This document shows positions 54,087-61,587 of a stretch of DNA of 64,000 nt, in pieces. The translations under genes and the position numbers were made by a program. The notes under the pieces were generated by a model. It made no database searches. It was not told the origin of the DNA and saw nothing but the letters and a program-made list of their open reading frames with translations. The stretch comes from an uncultured Sphingomonadaceae bacterium. GTDB lineage: Bacteria > Pseudomonadota > Alphaproteobacteria > Sphingomonadales > Sphingomonadaceae. Where the stretch lies: contig CANNFX010000002.1 of NCBI GenBank assembly GCA_947504025.1, forward strand, positions 558,001 to 622,000, in the 5' to 3' direction. Positions within the stretch are counted from its first letter, which is position 1; each line of letters opens with the position of its first letter.

Positions 54087-54133
54087 AACGCTCTGCCCGC
54101 ACCATCTGTCGATGACAGACCGTGTTGAGCGTT
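54087..54133 (+). ncRNA. Two-stem leader element, copy 3 of 3 (ardA leader)
   Basis: The outer stem is AACGCT (54087-54092) with AGCGTT (54128-54133). The internal loop is GCCCGCACCA (54095-54104) opposite CCGTGTTG (54120-54127). The inner stem is TCTGTC/GACAGA with a GAT loop. Both stems have changed on both sides relative to copies 1 and 2. It ends 80 bases before ardA. Copies 2 and 3 also share CTCTGCCCGCACCA-like flanks and the downstream AAAGGAGG block. Confidence 0.78.
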
Positions 54134-54213
54134 TCACTGTCGCTGACACCAGCCCTCAAAACCCCTGCTTTGTCTCTTCGCGTCCTCACAGGAAACGAAA
54201 GGAGGCGAGGCAC

Positions 54214-54711
54214 ATGACTATATTATTTGCACAACCCTACAGTCTCGACGCCACAGGCTTCTACTTTGACAGCATCGAGCAATATGAGACGAATGCGAGT
54301 TCCAATCGCGACCGCTATGGGTGCAAGGTCGAGGAATACGAAATCCAGTTTATCGACGGCGAGCGTATTGATGCGCAACTGGCGAGAGCCTACGGGCTTT
54401 ATCAATGCAACATTGCTGCATTCCTTGATGCTGCTGACACTTGGGATGATGATACCAAAATTCGCTACATCATCGCTGTTGGTGAAGGTGGTTATTCACA
54501 CACCGACGATCCCGACACCTTGGACATCGACCTCTATGAGATCGACACGCTTCGCGAACTGGCAGAGCAGTTCGTTGAGGACGGCCTGTTTGGCGAAATC
54601 CCTGATAATCTTCGAGGCTATCTCGACTATGATGCCATCGCCTACGACCTTGGCGTGGACTATTCCGAAACCGAGATTGATAATCGCAAATTCATCTACA
54701 GGCTCGGATAA
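54214..54711 (+). CDS. ardA: Antirestriction protein ArdA
   Basis: A DNA-mimic protein that inhibits type I restriction enzymes and protects incoming DNA after transfer. The 165-residue product is very acidic, and the C-terminal part (AEQFVEDGLFGEIPDNL, then GYLDYDAIAYDLGVDYSE) is the conserved ArdA region. The ATG at 54214 has a GGAGGCGAGG box. It is preceded by copy 3 of the two-stem leader element, close to the mobilization genes, as expected for a leading-region gene. Confidence 0.93.
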   Translation: MTILFAQPYSLDATGFYFDSIEQYETNASSNRDRYGCKVEEYEIQFIDGERIDAQLARAYGLYQCNIAAFLDAADTWDDDTKIRYIIAVGEGGYSHTDDPDTLDIDLYEIDTLRELAEQFVEDGLFGEIPDNLRGYLDYDAIAYDLGVDYSETEIDNRKFIYRLG

Positions 54712-54719
54712 CGAGCCTG

Positions 54720-55181
54720 TCATTGGTCAGCTTTGACGCTGGCATAAAGGCGCACGACCAGCTCCCAATGCACTTTCACGGCTGTTCTTGTTTCGCCTGA
54801 AGTCCATCGTTGCACTTTTTGGTGATTGAGACCGTCAGGCAAGGGTCTGCCCGCGTGTTTCAATATGGCGACTGCACCGAGACCCGTGCGCTTCATTTCC
54901 GACTGGATAAGGGTGCGGTGTTCGTCAGTGAGGGTGATTTTTTGAAGAGGCATACTTTTCGGTGCTTGTGACCAGTCTGCGTAGGCTTTGAACACCCAAT
55001 CGAGATGCTCATCTCTCGCCGTTTTGATAGTGCCGTTTCTCCAAGCATGAATCATCGAACTGGTAAGACCTTCAGGGGCAATCCCGCGCTTGCCTCTCAG
55101 CAGTTTTGATGGGCCAGTGCCTGTTCTCTTGGCCTCTTGTTTGAGCTTGTCTCTATGCTGCTTGGTAATCGTCACCCGCAT
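54720..55181 (-). CDS. Protein with two tandem copies of a helical domain, probable DNA-binding
   Basis: A 153-residue protein built of two related halves. ITKQHRDKLKQEAKRTG ... IHAWRNGTIKTARDEHLDWV (about 4-66) aligns with LTDEHRTLIQSEMKRTG ... VQRWTSGETRTAVKVHWELV (about 83-147). Each half looks like a basic HTH-like module with a W-x-x-G/S turn. It is convergent with ardA, nine bases apart. It could regulate the antirestriction and mobilization genes. No named family recognised. Confidence 0.68.
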   Translation of the reverse strand: MRVTITKQHRDKLKQEAKRTGTGPSKLLRGKRGIAPEGLTSSMIHAWRNGTIKTARDEHLDWVFKAYADWSQAPKSMPLQKITLTDEHRTLIQSEMKRTGLGAVAILKHAGRPLPDGLNHQKVQRWTSGETRTAVKVHWELVVRLYASVKADQ

Positions 55182-55429
55182 GCGTCAGCATAGCATGAGG
55201 GTGTCTGTTTTGCGGGTATTGTCTCCATTTTGCTCACAAGTTTTCTAGGGGCATCGCGAATATGCCCCCGTGTCTGTTTTGCTTGAACTTTGCAGGTGGC
55301 GGTCGCCGGTCAACACGGGACGTGGTTGCGTGATTTGACCTTAGCCGACCTCAATCCACCAGCCTTTTTGCGTTCGCAAGGCACGGTAATTCCGCTGATG
55401 CCTGAAAACATGAGAAAAGGAGATATTCC

Positions 55430-55642
55430 ATGACCAACAAACCAACCCATCGCATTTCATTTGCTCGCATCGTGGGCACGGATGACAAGGGCGCAGACAA
55501 GCTGGGTTCGGCCCGCGAGATCGGTGCCATCTGGCCCCGTGAGAACGGCAAGGGCGGCATCCTTCGACTGGATCACATTCCCGTCGAGCTGACCCGCCAT
55601 CAGGGCGTGCTGTTCGTGAACGAAATCGCATCAAAGAACTGA
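55430..55642 (+). CDS. Small mobile-element protein, unknown function
   Basis: A 70-residue soluble protein with a strong AAAAGGAGAT box. It has an IGAIWPRENGKGGILRLDHIP core that resembles in style the small plasmid proteins of the DUF736 type, although I would not assign it. The 55182-55429 region upstream has a hairpin, GGGGCAT/ATGCCCC followed by CGTGT, but no conserved GCCCGCACCA strand, so it is not a further copy of the leader element. Confidence 0.65.
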   Translation: MTNKPTHRISFARIVGTDDKGADKLGSAREIGAIWPRENGKGGILRLDHIPVELTRHQGVLFVNEIASKN

Positions 55643-56206
55643 TTGCACCAGCACAAGCATTGAATCGCAGGGCGTGGAAACGTCCTGCGATTTTTTCATG
55701 TCTCTTTGGTTGAAGATGACGATGAAGATGAAGAGGGTGAAGAGGGGTTTTGGCGTTCCGGTCTCTGACCGACCGCGCTCTAAGGCTTTTAGCCTCCGAG
55801 CCTTTAGTCTCGGCCCATTCGGGTGACGATCGCTAACGCGTATGGGATATATTGACGGGGCTTTGATGGACCGTGCTCTTTTCCGCTCGCGCTCCTTTAG
55901 GGTCCGGGAGTCTTTGATTTTTAGCCCCGATGCACTCTGCATCGTCTTCGGACACCGTTAGCTGCCAAGCACAGGCCCGCTTGGCGACGCTACCGCTGCG
56001 GCTCAGCCGCTTTCGCAGGGTGCGTTTTTCTTTTTGGTTCTTTGGCTCAAGGGGCGTTGCCCCTGGCGCGTGACAAGGCATCCAAACGTATCCAGCCCGA
56101 TGGGCCGGACCCTCGTTCGGAGCCTCCTTGCACTTGCCACCCCCATTCTCGCCGAAGGGCAGAGGTTCATGTGTTTCATGGAACCTCAAACGAAAGGAGA
56201 AAGGGC
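55643..56206. other. Gene-poor stretch with hairpins upstream of the small gene at 56207
   Basis: The minus-strand frames here have atypical translations and no ribosome-binding sites, so I call no gene. Short hairpins include CCGAG/CTCGG (around 55796), GGGGC/GCCCC (around 56050) and an AGGTTCATG/CATGGAACCT stem near 56164-56185 just before the next gene. It may hold regulatory leaders or part of a transfer origin; I see no recognisable nick sequence. Confidence 0.4.
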
Positions 56207-56554
56207 ATGGAAAAGAGACAGTTATCACAATCAGATATTGTGGAGGCGTTGAGACGAGCAACCAACAGCTATCAGGGCGCGGAAGAGCGATGGCAGGAGC
56301 GGGCGAGGCAAGGCTTGACCGATGAACAACTCGAAGAGGCTTTGGCCTATGAGCTGGGAACGGCAGGAGGGTCGAGCGGGCGCGATATTTTGTCAGTTGA
56401 ATATGGCCGTTCAGGCTTCAAAATCTGGGCGTCATGGGAAAGCACCAATTCCTACAGTGACCGACCTGTTCTCGAAGGCAAGCGCACCATGATGCTTGCC
56501 CGTGAGGTCTACGGCATTGCCGATCCAACCGATATGCAAATGGCTATGTTCTGA
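56207..56554 (+). CDS. Small protein next to the relaxase gene, unknown function
   Basis: A 115-residue soluble protein (begins MEKRQLSQSDIVEALRR). It has a charged N-terminal helix and a strand-rich second half (ILSVEYGRSGFKIWASWE). The ATG has an AACGAAAGGAG box identical in its core to those of ardA and the MGLDMYAY gene, though no two-stem element is found ahead of it. Convergent with the relaxase, five bases apart. Function unknown. Confidence 0.65.
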   Translation: MEKRQLSQSDIVEALRRATNSYQGAEERWQERARQGLTDEQLEEALAYELGTAGGSSGRDILSVEYGRSGFKIWASWESTNSYSDRPVLEGKRTMMLAREVYGIADPTDMQMAMF

Positions 56555-56558
56555 CCTT

Positions 56559-57881
56559 TTATCGTTTGAGTTCCAGACCGCGCGAGGGACGGGCTTGGCC
56601 TTGTTGATTGTCACGGGATTCTTGGCCTGATTTGCGTGAGAATTGGTCGCGCAAGGATTGCTGATTGTCGTCACGCATCAGGCAATAATTGGCCGCTTGC
56701 TTATGCAGTTCCTGAATCTGTTTGGAATGACGCTCGCGTGTCGCGCGGAATTGCGTTTGCAATTTCCGCCGCTCCTTATGTTGTGCTTCCAGCAGGGTCT
56801 GCCTTTGGTGGCGATCACGCCTGAGCCCTTGCCATGCTTCCATTTCATTGTGCTTCACCGTCTTGGAATGCTCGCCCGTCATCCTATCCCAAAGACCGCG
56901 AACGCCTGAGCGCAAACGCCCCGCGCGCTTTTTCGTCTCGCGTTGCCAACGCTCTTTCTGGCCTTCATTCATCTTCGCGCGTTCTTTTGCGTGGGTTTCG
57001 CGCATTGCTTTGCGCTGGTCGCGCAAAGGTGTCAGCGCATCTTTGGCCAGTGTTTTGGCTTGTGTGATAAAGCCGTCCAGACGCGGCGCGATAGTGTCCG
57101 CAATATGCTTTTTGGTATCTGCGACCGAGCGCAAATCGTCAGGCTTGCCGATTTTGGCTTTGATGGCTTTCGCCTTCATGCCTGTTAGGCGCGAGAGCGC
57201 AAAGACTTCGCCCTCGTAAGTGACAGCCACATGGCCGCGCCTGTCCCCTTTGGCCAGATAAAGCCCGCGCTCCTCAAGCGCATGAGCGAAGGATTCGCGG
57301 TTGTCCGAAATCGCCCAGGCATCTTGAGCATGGCTTTTGAGTGTCTTGGCATCCAGTCCCGCCCGCTTGGCTTGTTGCCATTCATCAAGCGTGAAGTTGC
57401 GGGGGTCGCGTTTTGATTTATCAGTCAAGCCTTCGGGCATTGTCCAGCCATTCTCCAGATAGAGCTGTTTTGAGACCTCTTGCAGCTTCGTCTTGTAGAA
57501 AGAGAGTTGCTTGGCGGTCATCGTCTCGGAATCGATCCGTGACCAAACGGCATGAGCATGGCGGCGACCTTCCTTTTCATGGAAGATCACCATGCGCGGT
57601 TGATCGGTCAGCCCCATCTTTTCCTCGATGGAAGCGACTGCGCCCTCAAAGACTTCGGCAGGCACATCTTCGCTTTCCGGCGGATTTAGCGACACAGAGA
57701 ATAAATGCTGTTTGCAGCGCGTGCCTTTTGCCAGAGCCTCAGACTCTTTCATCGCACCGAGCACATCCTCTGCCATAAACCCGCGCACCTCATGAACTTC
57801 GACATGCTCATTGTCCTGAGTGTTCAGGAGATGACGGCCAAGCTGCGCAGCACCGCTGCGCTGTGAGGCCTTGAGGATCAT
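56559..57881 (-). CDS. mobA: Relaxase/mobilization nuclease
   Basis: It nicks the origin of transfer and pilots the strand. The 440-residue product has the family start MILKASQRSGAAQLGRHLLN and the metal-binding motif GRRHAHAVWSR (two histidines, near residue 107). The C-terminal 200 residues are a basic coiled-coil region rich in R, K, Q and E. I see no tyrosine in the first 100 residues, so the nucleophile is not obvious. It overlaps mobC by four bases. In the integrated state its operon has no visible promoter beyond attR. Confidence 0.88.
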   Translation of the reverse strand: MILKASQRSGAAQLGRHLLNTQDNEHVEVHEVRGFMAEDVLGAMKESEALAKGTRCKQHLFSVSLNPPESEDVPAEVFEGAVASIEEKMGLTDQPRMVIFHEKEGRRHAHAVWSRIDSETMTAKQLSFYKTKLQEVSKQLYLENGWTMPEGLTDKSKRDPRNFTLDEWQQAKRAGLDAKTLKSHAQDAWAISDNRESFAHALEERGLYLAKGDRRGHVAVTYEGEVFALSRLTGMKAKAIKAKIGKPDDLRSVADTKKHIADTIAPRLDGFITQAKTLAKDALTPLRDQRKAMRETHAKERAKMNEGQKERWQRETKKRAGRLRSGVRGLWDRMTGEHSKTVKHNEMEAWQGLRRDRHQRQTLLEAQHKERRKLQTQFRATRERHSKQIQELHKQAANYCLMRDDNQQSLRDQFSRKSGQESRDNQQGQARPSRGLELKR

Positions 57882-58237
57882 GGGGACGGCTCCATGCCGA
57901 GTGCAGTCATGAGAACCTTGCGAATCTCGGCAATATCATCCGAGGCCGACAGCAGGGCATCTTCGGTTTCAGGCGTGACGGGCAGCGTTCCCAGATTGGC
58001 CTGTCTGGCAATCTGATTCATATTATTCGCGAGGCGGGATCGGCCAAGTTTGCCGAGGACGCGCAGCAAAGCATCGCGATCTATCTGGCTTACCCGCTTT
58101 CGGCGGGGTGGATTGTCGAGCAGCCGTTCGCGAATATAGGCACCAAGCGGCATGCCTTCGGCCTGTTCTTTAAGCCTTGCCCGTTCCTCAAACGAGAGGC
58201 GGAGCGAGAAGGGCGGATCGTAAGGCTTTTTCGCCAT
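57878..58237 (-). CDS. mobC: MobC-like relaxosome accessory protein
   Basis: A 119-residue protein with an N-terminal ribbon-helix-helix-like part (FSLRLSFEERARLKEQAEGM), then MPLGAYIRERLL and the RSRLANNMNQIARQANLG helix characteristic of MobC proteins. It probably bends or opens DNA at the nick site for the relaxase. The ATG has a GAGGGGG box that overlaps the stop of the stranded recombinase tail 13 bases upstream. Start overlaps nothing else. Confidence 0.88.
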   Translation of the reverse strand: MAKKPYDPPFSLRLSFEERARLKEQAEGMPLGAYIRERLLDNPPRRKRVSQIDRDALLRVLGKLGRSRLANNMNQIARQANLGTLPVTPETEDALLSASDDIAEIRKVLMTALGMEPSP

Positions 58238-58250
58238 AGCGACCGCCCCC

Positions 58251-58425
58251 TCACGCCTTTAGCCGCCTCCGAGCAGTCACAGAAGCGCGACGGCGCGGAG
58301 AGCGGCCATCCTTGCTTGTCTTGGGCTTCGGGAAGTTATCCTGACCGAGCGAGGTATGTTGGAGCTGCTTGTTCCAGTCCTGCATCACCTCTAAAAGGTT
58401 TGCGGCTGCACCTTCAGGGTGCACC
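58251..58425 (-). pseudogene. Stranded C-terminal tail of the serine recombinase (in frame in the circular form)
   Basis: The frame running leftwards from attR encodes 57 residues beginning VHPEGAAANLLE and ending in a strongly basic stretch (DGRSPRRRASVTARRRLKA). The att copies align in the same reading frame: VM-ARPEG at attL, LL-VHPEG at attR. In the excised circle this sequence would therefore complete the recombinase. In the integrated form it lacks its N-terminal part; internal ATGs (58385) could allow a 44-residue peptide. It is followed after 13 bases by mobC. Confidence 0.7.
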
Positions 58426-58426
58426 A
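58411..58426 (+). other. attR: degenerate copy of the tRNA-Arg 3' end
   Basis: CCTTCAGGGTGCACCA matches the tRNA end CCTTCCGGGCGCGCCA at 13 of 16 positions. The tRNA terminator-like hairpin starts three bases later, which places the chromosome boundary here. Confidence 0.72.
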
Positions 58427-58428
58427 AT

Positions 58429-58460
58429 AAAAAGGCCATCCCATTCGGGGTGGCTTTTTT
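58429..58460 (+). terminator. Hairpin with T-run, probable native tRNA-Arg terminator displaced by the element
   Basis: AAAAAGGCCATCCC pairs with GGGGTGGCTTTTTT around ATTC, with one bulge and one G-T pair. After precise excision it would lie two bases after the tRNA CCA. Being symmetric (A-run before, T-run after), it should also block leftward transcription from the chromosome into the mobC-relaxase operon. Confidence 0.75.
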
Positions 58461-58612
58461 GTTTTGGCCTGAAGCACCAGCCCGGCCCCATATGTGCCAT
58501 TGGCATTCCCCGCATCAATCCTATCTGCATGCCGCAGTGGTCTGTGATCGGCAGGTGACTCGTCGAAGGCGTTGGCAAAACCGACCAGCCATGAAAGAAG
58601 GCCGGTTGAAGA

Positions 58613-60223
58613 ATGAACAGATTCAATCCAGCAGGAACACACCCCGCGTTCACCATTTCGCCTAACAACCAAATCAAAGGAAAATTCAAAGTGGGGGAGG
58701 GGCCCAACTCGGTATCAGAGACATTTGACGATACTAGCGCTGAGACCGGCGTGTGGCGCTACGTGCGTGCCAGCCGTGCCAATGTGATCGTCGATGCCGA
58801 AGATTATTTCGATCTGATGCAGCAGGCGATGCTCAATGCACGTAGACGTGTGTTGCTGATCGGTTGGGATTTTGACACTCGTATCCATCTCGCGCAGGGC
58901 CGCCGCTGGTTCCAAAGACGCGGCAAGGGGAAGTATCCCGTTCGTCTTGGCAGCTTCATTCTGTGGTTGATACGGCACCGCGATGACCTCGAAGTCCGTA
59001 TTCTCAAGTGGAGCTATGGCTTCCTGAAGTTTTTCGGTCGGGGCTCGATGATGCTCGATTTGGCGCGGTGGTGGCCCAATCGAAAGATCGACTTCAAATT
59101 TGATACAGCACATCCGGTCGCTTGCAGTCATCACCAGAAGATTGTTGTAATCGACGGTAATTTGGCGGTCTGCGGCGGAATAGACATGACCACTGACCGC
59201 TGGGACACCCGAGAGCACCTTGAGGATGACCCGCGCCGCAAACGGCCGCGCGGTGCGGCCTATGGCCCATGGCATGATGTAACGATGATGCTTGAAGGGG
59301 AGGCTGCATCAGCATTGGGCGAGCTGGGCCGTGATCGCTGGGTTCGGGCTGGTGGCAGGCCGCTGGATATTGTGGAGCATCCAGAGAAAAGCGCATGGCC
59401 TGAGGGGCTCGAAGCGCAATTCGAAAATGTCGAGATTGGTATAGCGCGTACGCGCTCCGAATATGCAGGCCGCCGTGAAGTGCTTGAAATCGAAAATCTG
59501 TTCATTGAACATATCGCGCGGGCGAAACGGTACATCTATGCTGAAAGTCAGTATTTCGCCTCACGCGTGATCGCTGAATGTATCGCCAGGCGGATGAGCG
59601 AGGACGATCCACCGGAAGTACTGATCATAAATCCGTTGCACGCCGATGGCTGGCTGGAACAGCAAGCGATGGACAGTGCGCGCGCACGGCTAGTTCGCTC
59701 CATTGGCGACATGGATGTGCGAGGACGGTTTCATGTCTACAACCCGTTCACTGGCGACACGCCGATTTATGTCCATGCTAAGATCATGATCGTTGATGAC
59801 GAGATTGTGCGGATAGGTTCAGCCAATATGAACAACCGTTCAATGGGGCTTGATAGCGAATGTGATGTGTTCATCGATGCAGCAAGGCCGGGAAACGGGC
59901 ATGCGGCCGACGGCATTGCCAACCTGCGCCATTCGCTGTTGGCAGAGCATTGCGGTTTGGATGAAGCCGAAGTGCCGCATTTGTTGGAGCATTACGGATC
60001 AATGGCTAGCATGATCCGCCATTGCCCCAAAAACAGCCGGCAGCTACGACGCTATGAATTGCCTGAATTGAACGATGCCGAACGTGCTGTTGCAGATAAT
60101 GCGATGCTCGATCCGGAAAGGCCCGACGAGATGTTCGAAATGCCCGAGAAGCGCACAGGTTTGTTTCGCAAGGGTAGCATTTTGCGGCGCCCACGAATTC
60201 CCTTCTTCAAAGGACGAAAATAG
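58613..60223 (+). CDS. Phospholipase D/cardiolipin-synthase-like protein
   Basis: A 536-residue soluble protein with two HKD catalytic motifs: CSHHQKIVVIDGNLAVCGG (near residue 180) and VHAKIMIVDDEIVRIGSANM (near 386). These transfer phosphatidyl groups or hydrolyse phosphodiesters. There are no N-terminal membrane helices, unlike standard cardiolipin synthases. The first 30 residues look untypical, and a GTG at 58691 is an alternative start. It is the first chromosomal gene right of the element and directly precedes folE. Confidence 0.87.
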   Translation: MNRFNPAGTHPAFTISPNNQIKGKFKVGEGPNSVSETFDDTSAETGVWRYVRASRANVIVDAEDYFDLMQQAMLNARRRVLLIGWDFDTRIHLAQGRRWFQRRGKGKYPVRLGSFILWLIRHRDDLEVRILKWSYGFLKFFGRGSMMLDLARWWPNRKIDFKFDTAHPVACSHHQKIVVIDGNLAVCGGIDMTTDRWDTREHLEDDPRRKRPRGAAYGPWHDVTMMLEGEAASALGELGRDRWVRAGGRPLDIVEHPEKSAWPEGLEAQFENVEIGIARTRSEYAGRREVLEIENLFIEHIARAKRYIYAESQYFASRVIAECIARRMSEDDPPEVLIINPLHADGWLEQQAMDSARARLVRSIGDMDVRGRFHVYNPFTGDTPIYVHAKIMIVDDEIVRIGSANMNNRSMGLDSECDVFIDAARPGNGHAADGIANLRHSLLAEHCGLDEAEVPHLLEHYGSMASMIRHCPKNSRQLRRYELPELNDAERAVADNAMLDPERPDEMFEMPEKRTGLFRKGSILRRPRIPFFKGRK

Positions 60224-60832
60224 ATGAGTAGCCTGGTTAGCCCGGACGAAGACAATCCACTTGGCAAGCCCGATGTGCCCGACAATGTGCAGGATGCGAT
60301 CCGGACATTGATCCAATGGTCGGGCGATGATCCTGAACGTGAGGGGCTGATCGATACGCCCAAACGCGTTGCCCGCGCGTGGCTTGAATATTGCCAAGGC
60401 TATCATGAAGATCCCGCGATCCATCTATCGCGGATTTTTGAAGAAGTCGGCGGCTATAATGAAATCGTGCTGCTCAAAGACATACCATTCCAGTCGCATT
60501 GCGAACATCATATGGCGCCAATTATTGGTAAGGCTGCAATCGCCTATCTGCCGAACGATCATGTCGTTGGCATTTCAAAGCTTGCGCGGGTGTTGCACGG
60601 ATTTGCGCGGCGATTGCAGATTCAGGAACGCCTGACCGCCGAGGTTGCAGAGTGCATCTGGTCCAGTCTCAAACCGCAGGCCGTGGCTGTGGTGATCGAA
60701 GCAGAACACGCATGCATGACAGCGCGAGGAGTTCGTACTCCTGGTGTCGGAATGGTCACAAGCCGGATGATGGGGACCTTTTTGGACGACCAGCGCAGCC
60801 GCAAAGAAGTTCTCAGCCTGATGGGTTATTGA
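60224..60832 (+). CDS. folE: GTP cyclohydrolase I
   Basis: It converts GTP to dihydroneopterin triphosphate for folate synthesis. The 202-residue product has the zinc-site motif SHCEHHMAP (near residue 92), the GISKLARVLHGFARRLQIQERL segment (a long conserved helix, here positions about 115-136) and EAEHACMTARGVRTPG with the second zinc cysteine. It starts immediately after the PLD-like gene and is followed by a terminator. Confidence 0.96.
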   Translation: MSSLVSPDEDNPLGKPDVPDNVQDAIRTLIQWSGDDPEREGLIDTPKRVARAWLEYCQGYHEDPAIHLSRIFEEVGGYNEIVLLKDIPFQSHCEHHMAPIIGKAAIAYLPNDHVVGISKLARVLHGFARRLQIQERLTAEVAECIWSSLKPQAVAVVIEAEHACMTARGVRTPGVGMVTSRMMGTFLDDQRSRKEVLSLMGY

Positions 60833-60859
60833 CCAACCCCTAGCAACTTGATGGATACG

Positions 60860-60897
60860 AAAAAGCCGGAAGCCCGGCAAAGGGCTCCCGGCTTTTC
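60860..60897. terminator. Bidirectional terminator between folE and the peroxiredoxin gene
   Basis: AAAAGCCGG(A)AGCCC pairs with GGGCT(C)CCGGCTTTT around GGCAAA, with an A-run before and T-run after. It serves the convergent folE and peroxiredoxin genes. Confidence 0.9.
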
Positions 60898-60912
60898 TTT
60901 TGGGACATAGCC

Positions 60913-61392
60913 TTACAGCTGACCGAGCATATGGTCGGCGCTGCTGACGCTGAAATCACCCGGCGCTTCAACATTGAGCTGTTCGACAACGCCGTCATTC
61001 ACGACCATTGAGAAGCGCTGACCGCGTTTACCCAATCCGAAACCACTGCCGTCCATAGTCAGGCCCACCGCTTCGGCGAAATCGCCATTGCCGTCTGCCA
61101 GCATTGTGACTGAATCTGCATCGTTAGAGGACTTCCATGCACCCAAGACGAAGGCGTCGTTGACTGCAGTGCATGCGATTTCATCGATGCCTTTGGCTGC
61201 CAGTTCATCGGATTTATCGACAAAACCAGGTAGGTGTTTGGCGGAGCAGGTCGGTGTGAACGCCCCAGGAACGGAGAACAGTGCAACCTTGCGGCCTGCG
61301 AAATAATCAGCGCTCTGCACCGCTTCAGGGCCTGCATCGGTCGCTTTGACGAGCTTTACGTCGGGCAGCTTGTCGCCAACTGAAATAGTCAT
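60913..61392 (-). CDS. Peroxiredoxin, Prx5/AhpE-like (hybrid peroxiredoxin type)
   Basis: A 159-residue thiol peroxidase. The peroxidatic cysteine lies in PGAFTPTCSAKHLPGF (PxxxTxxC, near residue 48), and the arginine/glycine region GLGKRGQRFSMVV completes the Prx5 active site. It reduces hydroperoxides using glutathione or thioredoxin systems. The ATG at 61392 gives the standard MTISVGDKLP start; a longer frame adds 16 untypical residues. Confidence 0.93.
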   Translation of the reverse strand: MTISVGDKLPDVKLVKATDAGPEAVQSADYFAGRKVALFSVPGAFTPTCSAKHLPGFVDKSDELAAKGIDEIACTAVNDAFVLGAWKSSNDADSVTMLADGNGDFAEAVGLTMDGSGFGLGKRGQRFSMVVNDGVVEQLNVEAPGDFSVSSADHMLGQL

Positions 61393-61542
61393 ATTCTCAT
61401 GTTCCTTCGTTACGGTGATATCTACCCCACACATAGGCACGGGCGCGCCACGTGCAAGCGCGCTTCGCCTACGGATATGGTTAAGTTCGCTTTACCGCGG
61501 GTCTTGAAGATTGGGTAAAGACCTCAGGGCATTTTCTGCTCG

Positions 61543-61571
61543 GCGGGACTCTCCATGGGGGTGGAGCCCGC
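61543..61571 (+). promoter_or_regulatory. Hairpin in the leader of the exported-protein gene
   Basis: GCGGG-act-CTCCA pairs with TGGAG-CCCGC around a G-rich loop. It ends 16 bases before the ATG at 61588 and just ahead of the GGGGGAGA ribosome-binding region, so it may influence translation. Confidence 0.4.
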
Positions 61572-61587
61572 TGGGGGAGACTAGATC

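Larger units (their letters stand above)
21413..58426. mobile_element. Integrative mobilizable element of about 37 kb in tRNA-Arg
   Basis: It is bounded by the tRNA-Arg 3' end and an imperfect copy of it. It encodes a large serine recombinase at the left end, a coupling ATPase, and a relaxase with MobC at the right end, but no VirB/Trb mating-pore genes. It would therefore need a helper conjugation system. Cargo includes CBASS, copper, CDF and CzcCBA metal efflux, a Fic/HTH pair, ArdA antirestriction and a resolvase. Host functions on either side (mutT and tRNA-Arg on the left; a PLD protein and folE on the right) are ordinary chromosome. Confidence 0.85.

Noticed and set aside
55240-55290. 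GGGGCAT/ATGCCCC hairpin followed by CGTGT, as a fourth leader copy
   Set aside because: It lacks the conserved GCCCGCACCA strand and the second stem, and lies further from the next start codon.
55631-56261. Minus-strand frames in the gap before the small gene at 56207
   Set aside because: Arginine- and proline-rich translations, no ribosome-binding sites, and no conserved motifs.
58237-58426. Origin of transfer next to mobC
   Set aside because: The position would be typical, but the region is accounted for by the recombinase tail frame and I see no recognisable nick sequence or associated inverted repeat.
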